Shown: piece by piece, positions 1 through 7,870 of the stretch
Numbering within the stretch: position 1 is the stretch's first letter
Layout of the letters: every line of letters starts with the position of its first letter
Origin: Solirubrobacteraceae bacterium
GTDB lineage: Bacteria; Actinomycetota; Thermoleophilia; Solirubrobacterales; Solirubrobacteraceae
Assembly: GCA_025449845.1 (NCBI GenBank)
Contig: JANWIP010000006.1
Coordinates: 109,426 to 173,425, forward strand
Direction: 5' to 3'
DNA: 64,000 nt
Notes under the pieces: generated by a model
The model's input: only the letters and a program-made list of their open reading frames with translations
Databases searched by the model: none
Told to the model about the DNA's origin: nothing
Position numbers and translations under genes: made by a program

Positions 1-1
1 A

Positions 2-898
2 GCGGCGCAGCGCGCGGTGGCGAAGCTGGCCCAGCGGCTGAAGCTGAGCACGGTGGCGTGTGCGGAGGGAATCGTGCGCGTGGCCGAGGCCGAGATGGCC
101 CGCGCCCTGCGCGTGATGACAGTGCAGCGCGGCGTGGACCCCCGCGAGCTGGCGCTGATGCCCTTCGGCGGCGCGGGCCCGATGCATGCGGCGGCCTTGG
201 CACGCGAGCTGGGCATGCGGCGGATCCTGTGCCCGCGAGCGTCGGGCGTGCTGTGTGCCTTGGGCCTGGCGGCAGCCTCTCCACGGCGCGACGCGGCGCG
301 CACGGTGATGCTGAGCGCCAGCGCACTGAGCAATGAGGCGGTTCAGCGCGAGCGCGATGCGCTGATGGACAGGGTGGAGGCGGAGCTGGCGGGGAGTATT
401 TTTGAGGGGGAGGGTCGCGCGCCGCGGGGCCAACTCGCGGGCGACGAGCAGAGCGCGGCGCGAACTGGCGCGCGCAGCCGCGTTGTGTATGAGATGCGCT
501 ACGCGGGTCAGTCCTTCGAGCTGGGTGTGGAAGAGCGCGGAGCCTCCCAGGCGGACGCCCTGCGCGAGGCATTCGCGCGCCAGCACGAAGAGCGCTATGG
601 CTATCGCGACGAGGAGGCCGAGGTGGAATTGGTGACGATCAGAGCCTCGGCGTGGGGTAAGGCGCCTGAGCTTCAGCTGGCGAGCGTCGCGGAGGAGCCG
701 CCGAGGCAGGAGACACGCACGGTGATATCCGCAGGGAGCGAGGTCCAGGCGCAATGCCTACGCGGCGAACTCCCGCAGGGGACGCGGGTGAACGGACCCG
801 CGATCTGCGCGCTAGGCGAGGCCACGCTTTGGGTGCCGCCAGGCTGGAGCGGCGAGGTGGACGCGCAGGGCACGGCGCGACTGAAGTGGGGTGATTGA
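2..898 (+). CDS. Hydantoinase/oxoprolinase subunit A, C-terminal part (5' end outside window)
   Basis: The reading frame is open from the window edge, so only about the last 298 residues are present. The sequence matches the end of HyuA-type proteins (N-methylhydantoinase A, 5-oxoprolinase, acetone carboxylase family): a Gly-rich FGGAGPMHA motif near residue 54 and a C-terminal beta-rich tail (VYEMRYAGQSFELGV, then GPAICALGEATLWVPPGW). HyuA and HyuB normally form one ATP-dependent enzyme that opens cyclic amides such as hydantoins or 5-oxoproline. The 3' end overlaps the hyuB start by 8 bp, typical of a co-translated pair. The substrate cannot be told from this fragment. Family assignment is confident. 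Confidence 0.9.
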   Translation, partial: AAQRAVAKLAQRLKLSTVACAEGIVRVAEAEMARALRVMTVQRGVDPRELALMPFGGAGPMHAAALARELGMRRILCPRASGVLCALGLAAASPRRDAARTVMLSASALSNEAVQRERDALMDRVEAELAGSIFEGEGRAPRGQLAGDEQSAARTGARSRVVYEMRYAGQSFELGVEERGASQADALREAFARQHEERYGYRDEEAEVELVTIRASAWGKAPELQLASVAEEPPRQETRTVISAGSEVQAQCLRGELPQGTRVNGPAICALGEATLWVPPGWSGEVDAQGTARLKWGD

Positions 899-2408
899 GG
901 TGGTGGACCCGATCGAACTGCAGGTGATCGTGGGCGCCTTGCGGGCGGCGTGCGAGGAGATGGGCGCGGTGCTGATCCGCTCAGCCCACTCGGCCAACAT
1001 TAAGGAGCGCCGCGACGCATCAACCGCGCTGTTCGACGCAAGCGGCGGGATGACAATGCAGGCAGAGCACATACCGGTACATCTGGGAGCGATGCCGGCG
1101 GCGGTCGAGGCGGTCTTGCACGAGGACCACTCCGCAGGCCGCTCATGGATCCTGAACGACCCCTTCAAGGGCGGGACACACCTGCCTGACATCACGGTCA
1201 TAACCCCGATTCTCGCCAACACCAACACCCACCCCTCCCTTTCCCCCTCCCCCCTATTGCTGGGCTTCGCGGCAAGCCGCGCGCACCACGCCGACGTGGG
1301 CGGACGCATTCCAGGCTCGATGCCAGCCGACAGCAGGACGCTCGCGGAAGAGGGAGTCGTGATCTCGCCCCAGCCGCTGAGCGACGCGCGGATCGAGGAG
1401 ATCATCTCGCGCATGCGCCAGCCGGCGGAGCGGCGGGCGGACCTGCGGGCACAGCTGGCGGCGAACCGCGTAGGCGTCAGGCGGCTGGTGGAGCTCGCGG
1501 CGCGGGTGGGAGTGGAGCGCCTGAATGAGGCAACGGACGCGGTGCTTGACTACGCCGAGCGCCGCACGCGTGCATGTCTGGCCTCGATCGCCGACGGTAT
1601 CTACGAGGCCGAGGACGTGCTGGAGGCAGCGCAGGGCGACATCCCTGTGCGGGTCAGGGCGCAGGTGCGCGGCGAGCGCCTGGTGCTTGACTTCGCCGGC
1701 AGCGCGGCCCAGCAGCAGGGCAACCTGAACTGCCCCTTGGCGGTGACGCGCTCGGCGTGCTATTTCGCGGTGAGGGTCTTGACGGACCCCGACATCCCGC
1801 CTTGTGCAGGCGCCTATCGCCCGATTGAAGTGCTGGCCCCCGCAGGTTCCCTGCTGAACGCAAGCCCCGGAGCGGCGGTCGTGGCGGGCAACGTGGAGAC
1901 AAGCTCACGCGTAGCCGACGTGGTGCTGGAGGCGTTCGGCCGAGCGGTTGGTCAGGGCACGATGAACAACCTCACGCTGGGGGATGAGCGGTTCAGCTAC
2001 TACGAGACCCTCGGCGGAGGCCAGGGAGCATGCGCGGACGCCGATGGCCCCAGTGCGGTCCACGTGGCGATGAGCAACACGCTCAACACGCCGGTGGAGG
2101 CGCTGGAGCGTGCGTTCCCGCTGCGCGTCGTGGAGTACGCGGTGCGGCGCGACTCAGGCGGCAAGGGCAGGTGGCGTGGCGGAGACGGCGTGATACGCGA
2201 GCTCGAAGCGCTGCGGGAGATGGAGCTGTCGCTGATAACCGAGCGCCGCCGTCACGGGCCGCCCGGCGCGGCGGGCGGCGAGTCGGGTCAGCCGGGACGC
2301 AACCTGCTTGACGGCCGTGTATTACCAGCAAAGTTCACAGGCAAGCTCCACAAAGGCGCACGACTGCGCATTGAAACCCCAGGTGGAGGAGGATTCGGGC
2401 ATGAGTGA
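891..2408 (+). CDS. Hydantoinase/oxoprolinase subunit B
   Basis: This 505-residue protein has the usual layout of HyuB: DPIELQVIVGALRAACEEMG at the N-terminus, SAHSANIKERRDAS, an HIPVHLGAMP motif near residue 60, a NDPFKGGTHLPDI motif near residue 92, and a Gly-rich C-terminus ending GGGGFG. It should pair with the upstream A subunit in ATP-dependent hydrolysis of a cyclic amide. The GTG start at 891 sits inside the end of the A gene; a second GTG at 900 is possible. Its own 3' end overlaps the next gene by 8 bp, so the three genes are read as one operon. Substrate unknown. Confidence 0.9.
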   Translation: MIEVVDPIELQVIVGALRAACEEMGAVLIRSAHSANIKERRDASTALFDASGGMTMQAEHIPVHLGAMPAAVEAVLHEDHSAGRSWILNDPFKGGTHLPDITVITPILANTNTHPSLSPSPLLLGFAASRAHHADVGGRIPGSMPADSRTLAEEGVVISPQPLSDARIEEIISRMRQPAERRADLRAQLAANRVGVRRLVELAARVGVERLNEATDAVLDYAERRTRACLASIADGIYEAEDVLEAAQGDIPVRVRAQVRGERLVLDFAGSAAQQQGNLNCPLAVTRSACYFAVRVLTDPDIPPCAGAYRPIEVLAPAGSLLNASPGAAVVAGNVETSSRVADVVLEAFGRAVGQGTMNNLTLGDERFSYYETLGGGQGACADADGPSAVHVAMSNTLNTPVEALERAFPLRVVEYAVRRDSGGKGRWRGGDGVIRELEALREMELSLITERRRHGPPGAAGGESGQPGRNLLDGRVLPAKFTGKLHKGARLRIETPGGGGFGHE

Positions 2409-3330
2409 GCAGAGTGCATCCACCGCCGAGCGGATTGCACCCCCCGCGGAGCGAATCGGTTTCCTGGGTCTGGGCATCATGGGCTCGCGCATGGCCGCGA
2501 ATCTCCGCAAGGCCGGCTACGAGCTGACGGTCTGGACGCACACCCCGGGCAAGGCCGACAAGTGGGCGGCCGAACACGAAGCGGTGGCAGCCCAGACCCC
2601 CGCGGAGGTGGCAAGCCAGAGCGATGTGGTCGTGAGCATGGTGGTCGACGGAGCGCAGGTCTCCTCCGTGCTGCTGGAGCGAGACGGCGTGATCGAGGCA
2701 GCGCGAGACGGCTTGCTGTGCGTGGACATGTCAACGATCGCCCCGCAGGACACACGGCGGATCGGCGCGACGCTGGCAGAGCGAGGCGTGGCGATGCTCG
2801 ACGCTCCGGTAACCGGCTCCTCCCCGCGCGCAGAGGCGGCCACGCTGACGATCATGGCTGGCGGCGAGAAGCGCGATTTCGAGCGGGCGAAGCCGCTGCT
2901 GGAAACAATGGGCACGCTCGTGGTCCAGGTAGGCGAGCTGGGCCAGGGTGAGATGTTGAAGCTGATCAACAACTCACTCGGAGCGGCAAACGCGGCAGCC
3001 CTGGCCGAGGCGCTGCTGGTGGCAAAGGCCACGGGCGTCGACCTCGACGCGCTGGAGCAGGTGACGGCGGCCGGCTCGGGAGCCTCGGCCCAGCTGGCCA
3101 TGAAGGCGGGCCCGATGCGGGCGCATGACTACACGACGCTGTTCAAGACGGCACACATGCTCAAGGACGTCAGGCTGTGCCTGGAGGAAGCCCAGGGGGC
3201 AGGCGCGCCGTTCCCGGCGGCGGCACACGCAAGGGATCTATTGACAGCCGCGGTTGGCAGAGGTCACGGTGAGCAGGACTATGCGGCGCTGATCGAGGCC
3301 GCCGAGGGCCTGGCAGGCCGCCGCCTGTAG
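2401..3330 (+). CDS. NAD(P)-binding beta-hydroxyacid dehydrogenase (3-hydroxyisobutyrate dehydrogenase family)
   Basis: The ATG at 2401 follows a strong GGAGGAGG ribosome site and gives 309 residues. A Rossmann motif (GFLGLGIMGSRMAANL) lies near residue 20. The family substrate motif DAPVTGSSPRAEAATLTIM is near residue 133 and the catalytic-Lys segment KLINNSLGAANAAALAEAL near residue 180. Such enzymes reduce or oxidise small beta-hydroxyacids such as 3-hydroxyisobutyrate, tartronate semialdehyde or 2-hydroxy-3-oxopropionate. The start overlaps the end of the hydantoinase B gene, so it probably works on a product of that pathway. The exact substrate is not readable from sequence. Confidence 0.88.
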   Translation: MSEQSASTAERIAPPAERIGFLGLGIMGSRMAANLRKAGYELTVWTHTPGKADKWAAEHEAVAAQTPAEVASQSDVVVSMVVDGAQVSSVLLERDGVIEAARDGLLCVDMSTIAPQDTRRIGATLAERGVAMLDAPVTGSSPRAEAATLTIMAGGEKRDFERAKPLLETMGTLVVQVGELGQGEMLKLINNSLGAANAAALAEALLVAKATGVDLDALEQVTAAGSGASAQLAMKAGPMRAHDYTTLFKTAHMLKDVRLCLEEAQGAGAPFPAAAHARDLLTAAVGRGHGEQDYAALIEAAEGLAGRRL

Positions 3331-3563
3331 GCGCTTGCCGCGACCGACCCGAAGGACTCCGGCAGGCCGTTTTGAGCCCATTCAGAAACACCACACAAAG
3401 GTGTTTGCGCCGCAGGAGCACCAAAAAAACCCCTCATTTGCAGGGGATTTGGGATTTCCGCTCGGATTTCGTATCTTTAAGGGGAGCCTGCTGCCCCATT
3501 CCTGGTGGAGCGGTGGGTCATGAAATTCGTACACCCCCTGTTTTCTGCTGTCCTAATCAAGCC
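3331..3563. other. Intergenic region with two hairpins and no convincing gene
   Basis: This 233-bp gap is less GC-rich than its surroundings. It holds a perfect 7-bp stem (AAACACC 3386-3392 with GGTGTTT 3400-3406) and a minus-strand terminator-like hairpin listed separately. An open frame that extends the DUF1802 gene upstream through here has no recognisable protein content and was not used. Confidence 0.5.
3423..3446 (-). terminator. Candidate rho-independent terminator, minus strand
   Basis: Read on the minus strand, a 5-bp stem (CCCCT/AGGGG, 7-nt loop) is followed at once by seven T residues (complement of A 3423-3429). It would end transcripts coming leftward from the cysteine synthase-Mec-DUF2007 operon after passing antisense through the DUF1802 gene. 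The stem is short, so confidence is moderate. Confidence 0.4.
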
Positions 3564-4199
3564 ATGCCAATTGCTCTAAAGGAATGGGCGGTCACCGTCC
3601 GCGCCCTCGCCGAAGGCGAGCAGCTACTGACCTTGCGCAAGGGCGGTATTCGCGAGTCCGATAAGCATTCCGCTTCCGCGCTTGAGCACGAACGCTTCTT
3701 CCTGTATCCGACCTTCGACCACCAGCGCAACGACCTGGTGCGCGAAAGCCACCAGCCGGAGCTGAGGCGAGCGCTGGAGGAGGGTGTGTGGAGCGACGGC
3801 GAGCCCTCACTGCATGCGCTGGCAGGCGGCGCGGTGCAACAGCCCGACCGCGTACGAATTCGCGCCTGGGCTGAAGTGGCCAACCACTTCACGATCACCG
3901 ACCCACGCTGCGTGGACGCGCTGTCGCCGTTCTATGTGTGGACGACGGACTATGCGGAGAAGCGCCTGGCGTGGAAGCGCCGCCACCCGCTGCACGTACT
4001 GCTGCTGCGCACCTACCGCATCCCCCGCCCGGTTACGGTCAAGGTGAAGGACGACTACGCGGGCTCGCGCTCGTGGGTGGAGCTGACGCGAGAACTGCCG
4101 TTCGAGGGCACGCCGGTGCTGTCAGATGGCGAGTTTGAGCGTGCCTCGGAGGAAATCGAGGCCCTCACGCGCGAAGCTAGTCAGCCGGCGCTCGTCTAA
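3564..4199 (+). CDS. DUF1802 family protein
   Basis: The chosen ATG gives 211 residues starting MPIALKEWAVTVRALAEGEQ, the typical opening of DUF1802 proteins, followed by LTLRKGGIRE and FFLYPTFDHQ. DUF1802 is a conserved bacterial and archaeal family of unknown function, usually about 180-220 residues, so this is full length. There is no signal peptide or membrane segment, so it is probably cytoplasmic. It is convergent with the DUF2007 gene; the 3' ends of the two genes lie in two near-identical 20-bp repeats. Confidence 0.8.
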   Translation: MPIALKEWAVTVRALAEGEQLLTLRKGGIRESDKHSASALEHERFFLYPTFDHQRNDLVRESHQPELRRALEEGVWSDGEPSLHALAGGAVQQPDRVRIRAWAEVANHFTITDPRCVDALSPFYVWTTDYAEKRLAWKRRHPLHVLLLRTYRIPRPVTVKVKDDYAGSRSWVELTRELPFEGTPVLSDGEFERASEEIEALTREASQPALV

Positions 4200-4233
4200 G
4201 CCGCGGCAGTACAGCGCTCGTCTAGGCCGCGGC
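4188..4233. repeat. 20-bp tandem duplication spanning two convergent stop codons
   Basis: The copies are 4188-4207 and 4214-4233, differing at one base (19/20), with a 26-bp period. The first holds the TAA of the plus-strand DUF1802 gene; the second holds the TAG of the minus-strand DUF2007 gene. Confidence 0.8.
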
Positions 4234-4533
4234 TGGATCGACCGGCGCGCCTTTGTCGGCCCCGGGCTCAGCCGGCTCTCGCTCAACGGTGGCCCCGTCA
4301 CTGGGCGGCCCATCGTCATCGCCGGTAGGCCGCCAGCCGTCAAGCACCCGCCGCGCCCACTCCTCATTCTCCGCGGCGACGAGAATTTCGCGCGGCCCAG
4401 CCGCCAGGAAGTCGGGCACATCAAAGCCGGCAGCGCGGCGCGCCATGCAGGGGATGCCCTCATCGCGCAGGAAGCTCTGAAGCATCTCGGCCTCGGGCAG
4501 ATGCTGCGCGTAGGCGACCTTGACGAGCTTCAT
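4222..4533 (-). CDS. DUF2007-type putative signal-transducing protein
   Basis: This 103-residue protein begins MKLVKVAYAQHLPEAEMLQSFLRDEGIPC. That is the pattern of DUF2007 (putative signal transducing protein) domains, small ferredoxin-like folds in which a residue-long helix is followed by a short hydrophobic strand (ILVAAENEEWARRVL). The C-terminal 30 residues are acidic and low in complexity. Its start overlaps the stop of the JAMM protease gene by 4 bp, so the two are translationally coupled. The function of the family is unknown; location suggests a link to cysteine synthesis. Confidence 0.72.
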   Translation of the reverse strand: MKLVKVAYAQHLPEAEMLQSFLRDEGIPCMARRAAGFDVPDFLAAGPREILVAAENEEWARRVLDGWRPTGDDDGPPSDGATVEREPAEPGADKGAPVDPAAA

Positions 4534-4943
4534 GCTGCCGCCACGATCTCTAGCGGAACTTCGCTGACCTCGGAGCCGACAATCAGATAGGAACACACCT
4601 CTGGCTCGCCATTGCCAAGCCCAATGATGATCCACTCCACGCCAGGCCAGCTGGCGGCGAAGTTGATGTCGGTCTGCGACGGATAGGGGGCGGAGCGCAC
4701 ATGCGAGTGGTAGACGGCGCCCATCTCAAAACCCTCCCCCTCGATTGTCTGCCATAGCTCAAGCAGTTCCAGCGAGTCGATCTCGAACTTCAAGGCGCTG
4801 TGATGAATATTGGTGGCGCGGTAGGAGCGCACGGCCTGCGCGGGCGGGCCGGGATCGACGGAGAGCACCCCGCAAACCTCGTTGGCGGGGTCCGCTAGAG
4901 CATGCTCGATGAGCTGGTCAAGCAGTTCGCGGGAGATGATCAC
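4530..4943 (-). CDS. mec: JAMM/MPN+ metalloprotease, Mec-like (CysO-cysteine hydrolase)
   Basis: The 137-residue protein has all ligands of an MPN+ zinc protease: Glu in NEVCGVL near residue 22 and the H-x-H-x7-S-x2-D motif (HSHVRSAPYPSQTD) near residue 80. In mycobacteria the homologue Mec cleaves cysteine from the C-terminal glycine of the sulfur carrier CysO after the cysteine synthase has formed the CysO-Cys adduct. Here it lies 47 bp downstream of a cysteine synthase gene on the same strand, matching that role. A CysO candidate is encoded 7 kb away. Motif-based family call is strong; the specific function is inferred from context. Confidence 0.85.
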   Translation of the reverse strand: MIISRELLDQLIEHALADPANEVCGVLSVDPGPPAQAVRSYRATNIHHSALKFEIDSLELLELWQTIEGEGFEMGAVYHSHVRSAPYPSQTDINFAASWPGVEWIIIGLGNGEPEVCSYLIVGSEVSEVPLEIVAAA

Positions 4944-4990
4944 GGCTCAGTGCCTGACGCGCGGGGTATGTCCGCCTGGGGCGAGCATGC

Positions 4991-5962
4991 TCACCACCAG
5001 ACGGTGGAGTCGAGGTTCTCGATCTCCTCGACCGGCTTGGTGTAGATGCCACTGGAGAGGTACTTCCAGCCGTCGTCGGCGACGATGAAGACGACGTTGC
5101 CCTCATCGAGCTCGCCGGCGATGCGCACGGCGACGCGCGCGATCGCCCCGGAGGAGACGCCCGCGAAGATGCACTCCTCATCGAGCAGCTTGCGCGTCCA
5201 CAGGATGGCATCGGTGTTGGTGACAAAGATCTTGCGATCGAGCAGGCCGAGGTCGATGATCGGCGGGATGAAGCCATCGTCGAGCGAGCGCAGCCCCTGG
5301 ACGGGCTCGCCCTGCATCGGCTCGGCGGCGACGATCTTGCAGTTATCGCCAAATGTCTCCTTGAAGCGCCGGCCGTTGCCCATCAGCGTGCCGCCGGTAC
5401 CAAGGCCGGCGACGAAAGCGGAGACCTCATCGAGCTCCTCGAGGATCTCTAACGCCGTGCCGTTGTAGTGCGCTTCGGGGTTGGCTGGATTGCCGTACTG
5501 GTAGGGCATGTAGTAGGAGGCATCGGCCTGGGCCATGTCGAGCGCCAGCTCCACGGCCCCATTGGAGCCCAGCGAACCCTCGGAGTAGACGATCTCGGCG
5601 CCGTACATCTTCAGCAGCTGCGTGCGCTCGGGCGTGACGTTCTCGGGCATCACGACCTTCAGGCGATAGCCGCGACGCGAGCAGATCATCGCTAGCGAGA
5701 TGCCTGTGTTGCCGGAGGTGGGCTCAAGAATCGTCTGCCCGGGCGCGATCGCCCCCTTCTCCTCGGCATCCTCGATCAGAGCCTTGGCGACCCGATCCTT
5801 GACCGAGCCGGTGGGATTACGCGACTCAAGCTTCGCCCAGATACGCACCCCTGGCTTGGGCGAAAGGCGCGGCAGCTCAACGAGCGGCGTATTGCCGATC
5901 GACTGGACGACGTCGCCATAGCGACCCCCGCACGGCTTGTTCCCCAAGCGCTCAACGGCCAT
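4991..5962 (-). CDS. cysM: Cysteine synthase, PLP-dependent (CysK/CysM type)
   Basis: The 323-residue protein carries the PLP lysine in ESRNPTGSVKDR (near residue 49), the phosphate loop TSGNTG, a GTGGTL segment and a C-terminal FIVADDGWKYLSSG. It joins an O-acetyl- or O-phosphoserine-derived aminoacrylate to a sulfur donor. Adjacent Mec suggests the donor is thiocarboxylated CysO, as for mycobacterial CysM, but CysK-type use of sulfide cannot be excluded. The ATG at 5962 is preferred because homologues start close to it; no good ribosome site precedes it. Instead an 11-codon leader frame with a perfect ribosome site ends exactly on this start codon, and a -10-like TATATT lies 10 nt upstream. 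Confidence 0.88.
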   Translation of the reverse strand: MAVERLGNKPCGGRYGDVVQSIGNTPLVELPRLSPKPGVRIWAKLESRNPTGSVKDRVAKALIEDAEEKGAIAPGQTILEPTSGNTGISLAMICSRRGYRLKVVMPENVTPERTQLLKMYGAEIVYSEGSLGSNGAVELALDMAQADASYYMPYQYGNPANPEAHYNGTALEILEELDEVSAFVAGLGTGGTLMGNGRRFKETFGDNCKIVAAEPMQGEPVQGLRSLDDGFIPPIIDLGLLDRKIFVTNTDAILWTRKLLDEECIFAGVSSGAIARVAVRIAGELDEGNVVFIVADDGWKYLSSGIYTKPVEEIENLDSTVWW

Positions 5963-5997
5963 TACTTCACAGAATATAGCGGGGTATGGCGAGGCAT
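5962..5997 (-). CDS. Possible 11-codon leader peptide overlapping the cysteine synthase start
   Basis: On the minus strand a perfect AAGGAGG (6010-6004) lies 6 nt before an ATG at 5997. The frame reads MPRHTPLYSVK and stops with TAA at 5964-5962, whose last A is the first base of the cysteine synthase ATG (TAATG). Such overlap usually means translational coupling. Short leader peptides before sulfur genes are known in actinobacteria, but this one has no cysteine codons. A promoter-like element overlaps the frame, so it might be translated only from a longer transcript. Confidence 0.45.
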   Translation of the reverse strand: MPRHTPLYSVK

Positions 5998-6002
5998 TGC
6001 AA
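5973..6002 (-). promoter_or_regulatory. Candidate promoter of the cysteine synthase operon
   Basis: TTGCAA (6002-5997) and TATATT (5978-5973) are 18 bp apart on the minus strand. The segment from 5983 to 5964 matches one upstream of the MoeZ-like gene (13214-13195) at 17 of 20 positions, covering the -10 and the following GAAGT. Transcription from here would start within a few bases of the ATG, giving a leaderless or near-leaderless message. Confidence 0.55.
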
Positions 6003-6111
6003 ACCTCCTTCTTGACAACGCGGACGGACGCGACGCGACACGCGGATGGGGCGCGACGCGACAGACTCCTCATACCCTGGCTCGCCAGCCAGTAACATGC
6101 TCAAGGGCACT

Positions 6112-7740
6112 ATGAGGGATGGCTATGACTTCGACTGGCTGGTAATCGGCAGCGGCTTCGGCGGCAGCGTCTCAGCCCTGCGCCTGTCCGAAAAGGGCTA
6201 CGACGTAGGCGTGCTGGAGTGCGGCAGGCGCTTCGCCGACGATGAGTTCCCGAAGTCCACCAGCGATTTCCGCCGCTACTTCTGGCGCCCGAAGCTGGGC
6301 ATGAAGGGCATCTTCCGCCTGACGACCTTCCGCGATGTGTCGGTGGTGTCCGGCTGCGGCGTAGGCGGCGGCAGCCTGGGCTACGCGAACACGCTGTACG
6401 TACCGCCAAAAGCCTTCTTCGAGGATGAGCAGTGGGCCGGGATGGGCGACTGGGAGCAGGATCTGGCCCCCCACTACGCCGAAGCGCAGCGGATGCTGGG
6501 GGTCGTGCAGAACCCCCATGACGATCCAGCCGATCAGCTGCTGCGCGAGCTGGGCGAGGAGCTGGGCGTCTCTGACACGTACCAGAAGACCCCCGTGGGA
6601 ATCTTCTTCGGCGAGGCCGGCAAGACCGTCGCCGATCCCTTCTTCAACGGCGAGGGGCCGGAGCGCACGGGCTGCCAGCTGTGCGGGCGCTGCATGGTGG
6701 GCTGCCCCCACGGGGCCAAGAACACGCTGGTGAAGAACTACCTCTACCTGGCGGAAGGCCGCGGCGCGAAGGTGATGCCCGAACGCACCGTGATCGACAT
6801 CCGGCCCCTGGGCAAGGGCGACGGCAGCGACGGCTACGAGGTGGAAAGCGTGCGCTCGGGCGCCTGGCTGCGCAAGGACCGCAAGGTGCAGCGCGCCCGC
6901 GGCGTGGTCGTCTCGGCCGGACCTCTGGGCACGAACACGCTGCTGCAGCGCTGCCGTCTGAACGGCTCGCTGCCAGCCGTGTCTGACCGCCTGGGCGAGC
7001 TGGTGCGCACCAACAGCGAGGCGATCCTCACGGTGACGGTCCCCGAGGACTACCCGGATGACCTCACCAAGCGCGTAGCGATCACCTCCAGCATCTACCC
7101 CGACCCCCATACGCACATCGAGACGGTGAGCTACGGCCACGATGGCGATTCGATGCGCTTGCTGTATACGCTGATGGTCGGCGACGGCACGCGCCTGACA
7201 CGCCCGCTGAAGCTGCTGGGCCAGATGATCCTGCACCCCAAGCGCCTAGTGCAGATGCTGTTCGCCAAGCACTGGTCGCGGCGCACGATCATCGTGCTGG
7301 TGATGCAGACGCTCGACAACGCGATCGCGCTGCGGCCCAAGCAGGGGCCTTTCGGCAGCCTCTGGCTGAGCACCGAACAGGACCCCGAGCGACCTATCCC
7401 CACCTTCATCCCCGTCGCCAACCAGGCAGCCGACTGGCTGGCCAAGCGCACCGGCGGCATCGCCCAGAGCGCGATGACGGAGGCGCTCTTCAACATCCCC
7501 ACCACGGCCCACATCCTGGGCGGCGCCGTGATCGCCTCAGACCCCAGCCGCGGCGTCGTGGACGCCCACCAGCGCGTCTTCGGTTACGAGAACCTGATGG
7601 TCTGCGACGGCTCGGCCATCCCCGCCAACGTCGGCGTCAACCCCAGCCTCACGATTACCGCGCTGGCCGAGCACGCGATGAGCCACGTCCCCGCCGCCGG
7701 CGAGACGTCGGCCGAGATAACCCCGCGCGTAGCGGCGTAA
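6112..7740 (+). CDS. FAD-dependent GMC oxidoreductase, cholesterol-oxidase (ChoD) type
   Basis: With ATG 6112 the protein has 542 residues; an in-frame ATG at 6046 would add 22 residues without matching the family. It has the FAD motif WLVIGSGFGGSVSALRL, an ECGRRF segment, a cysteine-rich stretch CQLCGRCMVGCPHGAKN near residue 194 and the GMC C-terminus (CDGSAIPANVGVNPSLTITALAEHAM). ChoD-type enzymes oxidise sterols or other large alcohols; the cysteine stretch is typical of this subgroup. No signal peptide is visible. It is transcribed divergently from the cysteine synthase operon; a 6-4-6 inverted repeat (CTGGCT/AGCCAG, 6076-6091) lies just upstream. Substrate uncertain. Confidence 0.85.
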   Translation: MRDGYDFDWLVIGSGFGGSVSALRLSEKGYDVGVLECGRRFADDEFPKSTSDFRRYFWRPKLGMKGIFRLTTFRDVSVVSGCGVGGGSLGYANTLYVPPKAFFEDEQWAGMGDWEQDLAPHYAEAQRMLGVVQNPHDDPADQLLRELGEELGVSDTYQKTPVGIFFGEAGKTVADPFFNGEGPERTGCQLCGRCMVGCPHGAKNTLVKNYLYLAEGRGAKVMPERTVIDIRPLGKGDGSDGYEVESVRSGAWLRKDRKVQRARGVVVSAGPLGTNTLLQRCRLNGSLPAVSDRLGELVRTNSEAILTVTVPEDYPDDLTKRVAITSSIYPDPHTHIETVSYGHDGDSMRLLYTLMVGDGTRLTRPLKLLGQMILHPKRLVQMLFAKHWSRRTIIVLVMQTLDNAIALRPKQGPFGSLWLSTEQDPERPIPTFIPVANQAADWLAKRTGGIAQSAMTEALFNIPTTAHILGGAVIASDPSRGVVDAHQRVFGYENLMVCDGSAIPANVGVNPSLTITALAEHAMSHVPAAGETSAEITPRVAA

Positions 7741-7810
7741 ACCAGCTGCTGTTGCGAGAGCGCCGCGTGGGCGAACCTCCGCGCGGACTCAGGTGCACAG
7801 TGCGCACTCG

Positions 7811-7861
7811 ATCACCCCTAAGGTGATGAATTGATCACCTGAAAGTGATGGATTCATCACT
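7811..7861. promoter_or_regulatory. Array of alternating GTGAT/ATCAC half-sites
   Basis: Five 6-bp half-sites (ATCACC 7811, GGTGAT 7822, ATCACC 7834, AGTGAT 7844, ATCACT 7856) alternate in orientation at 10-12 bp spacing. They form overlapping palindromes, including a perfect AGGTGAT-N6-ATCACCT. This looks like a multi-subunit operator on one face of the helix, directly before the ATPase fragment. Confidence 0.6.
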
Positions 7862-7870
7862 CTCCTCGGT

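Noticed and set aside
2308..2400. Longer start for the beta-hydroxyacid dehydrogenase
   Set aside because: It would overlap the hydantoinase B gene by 100 bp with unrelated residues; ATG 2401 follows a strong ribosome site.
6046..6111. Upstream ATG for the GMC oxidoreductase
   Set aside because: The added 22 residues do not resemble family N-termini and would leave little room for divergent promoters.
6172..7236. 354-codon open frame antisense to the GMC oxidoreductase
   Set aside because: Composition is His/Ala/Gln-rich as expected from the complement of GC-rich codons; no family resemblance, and the plus-strand gene is certain.
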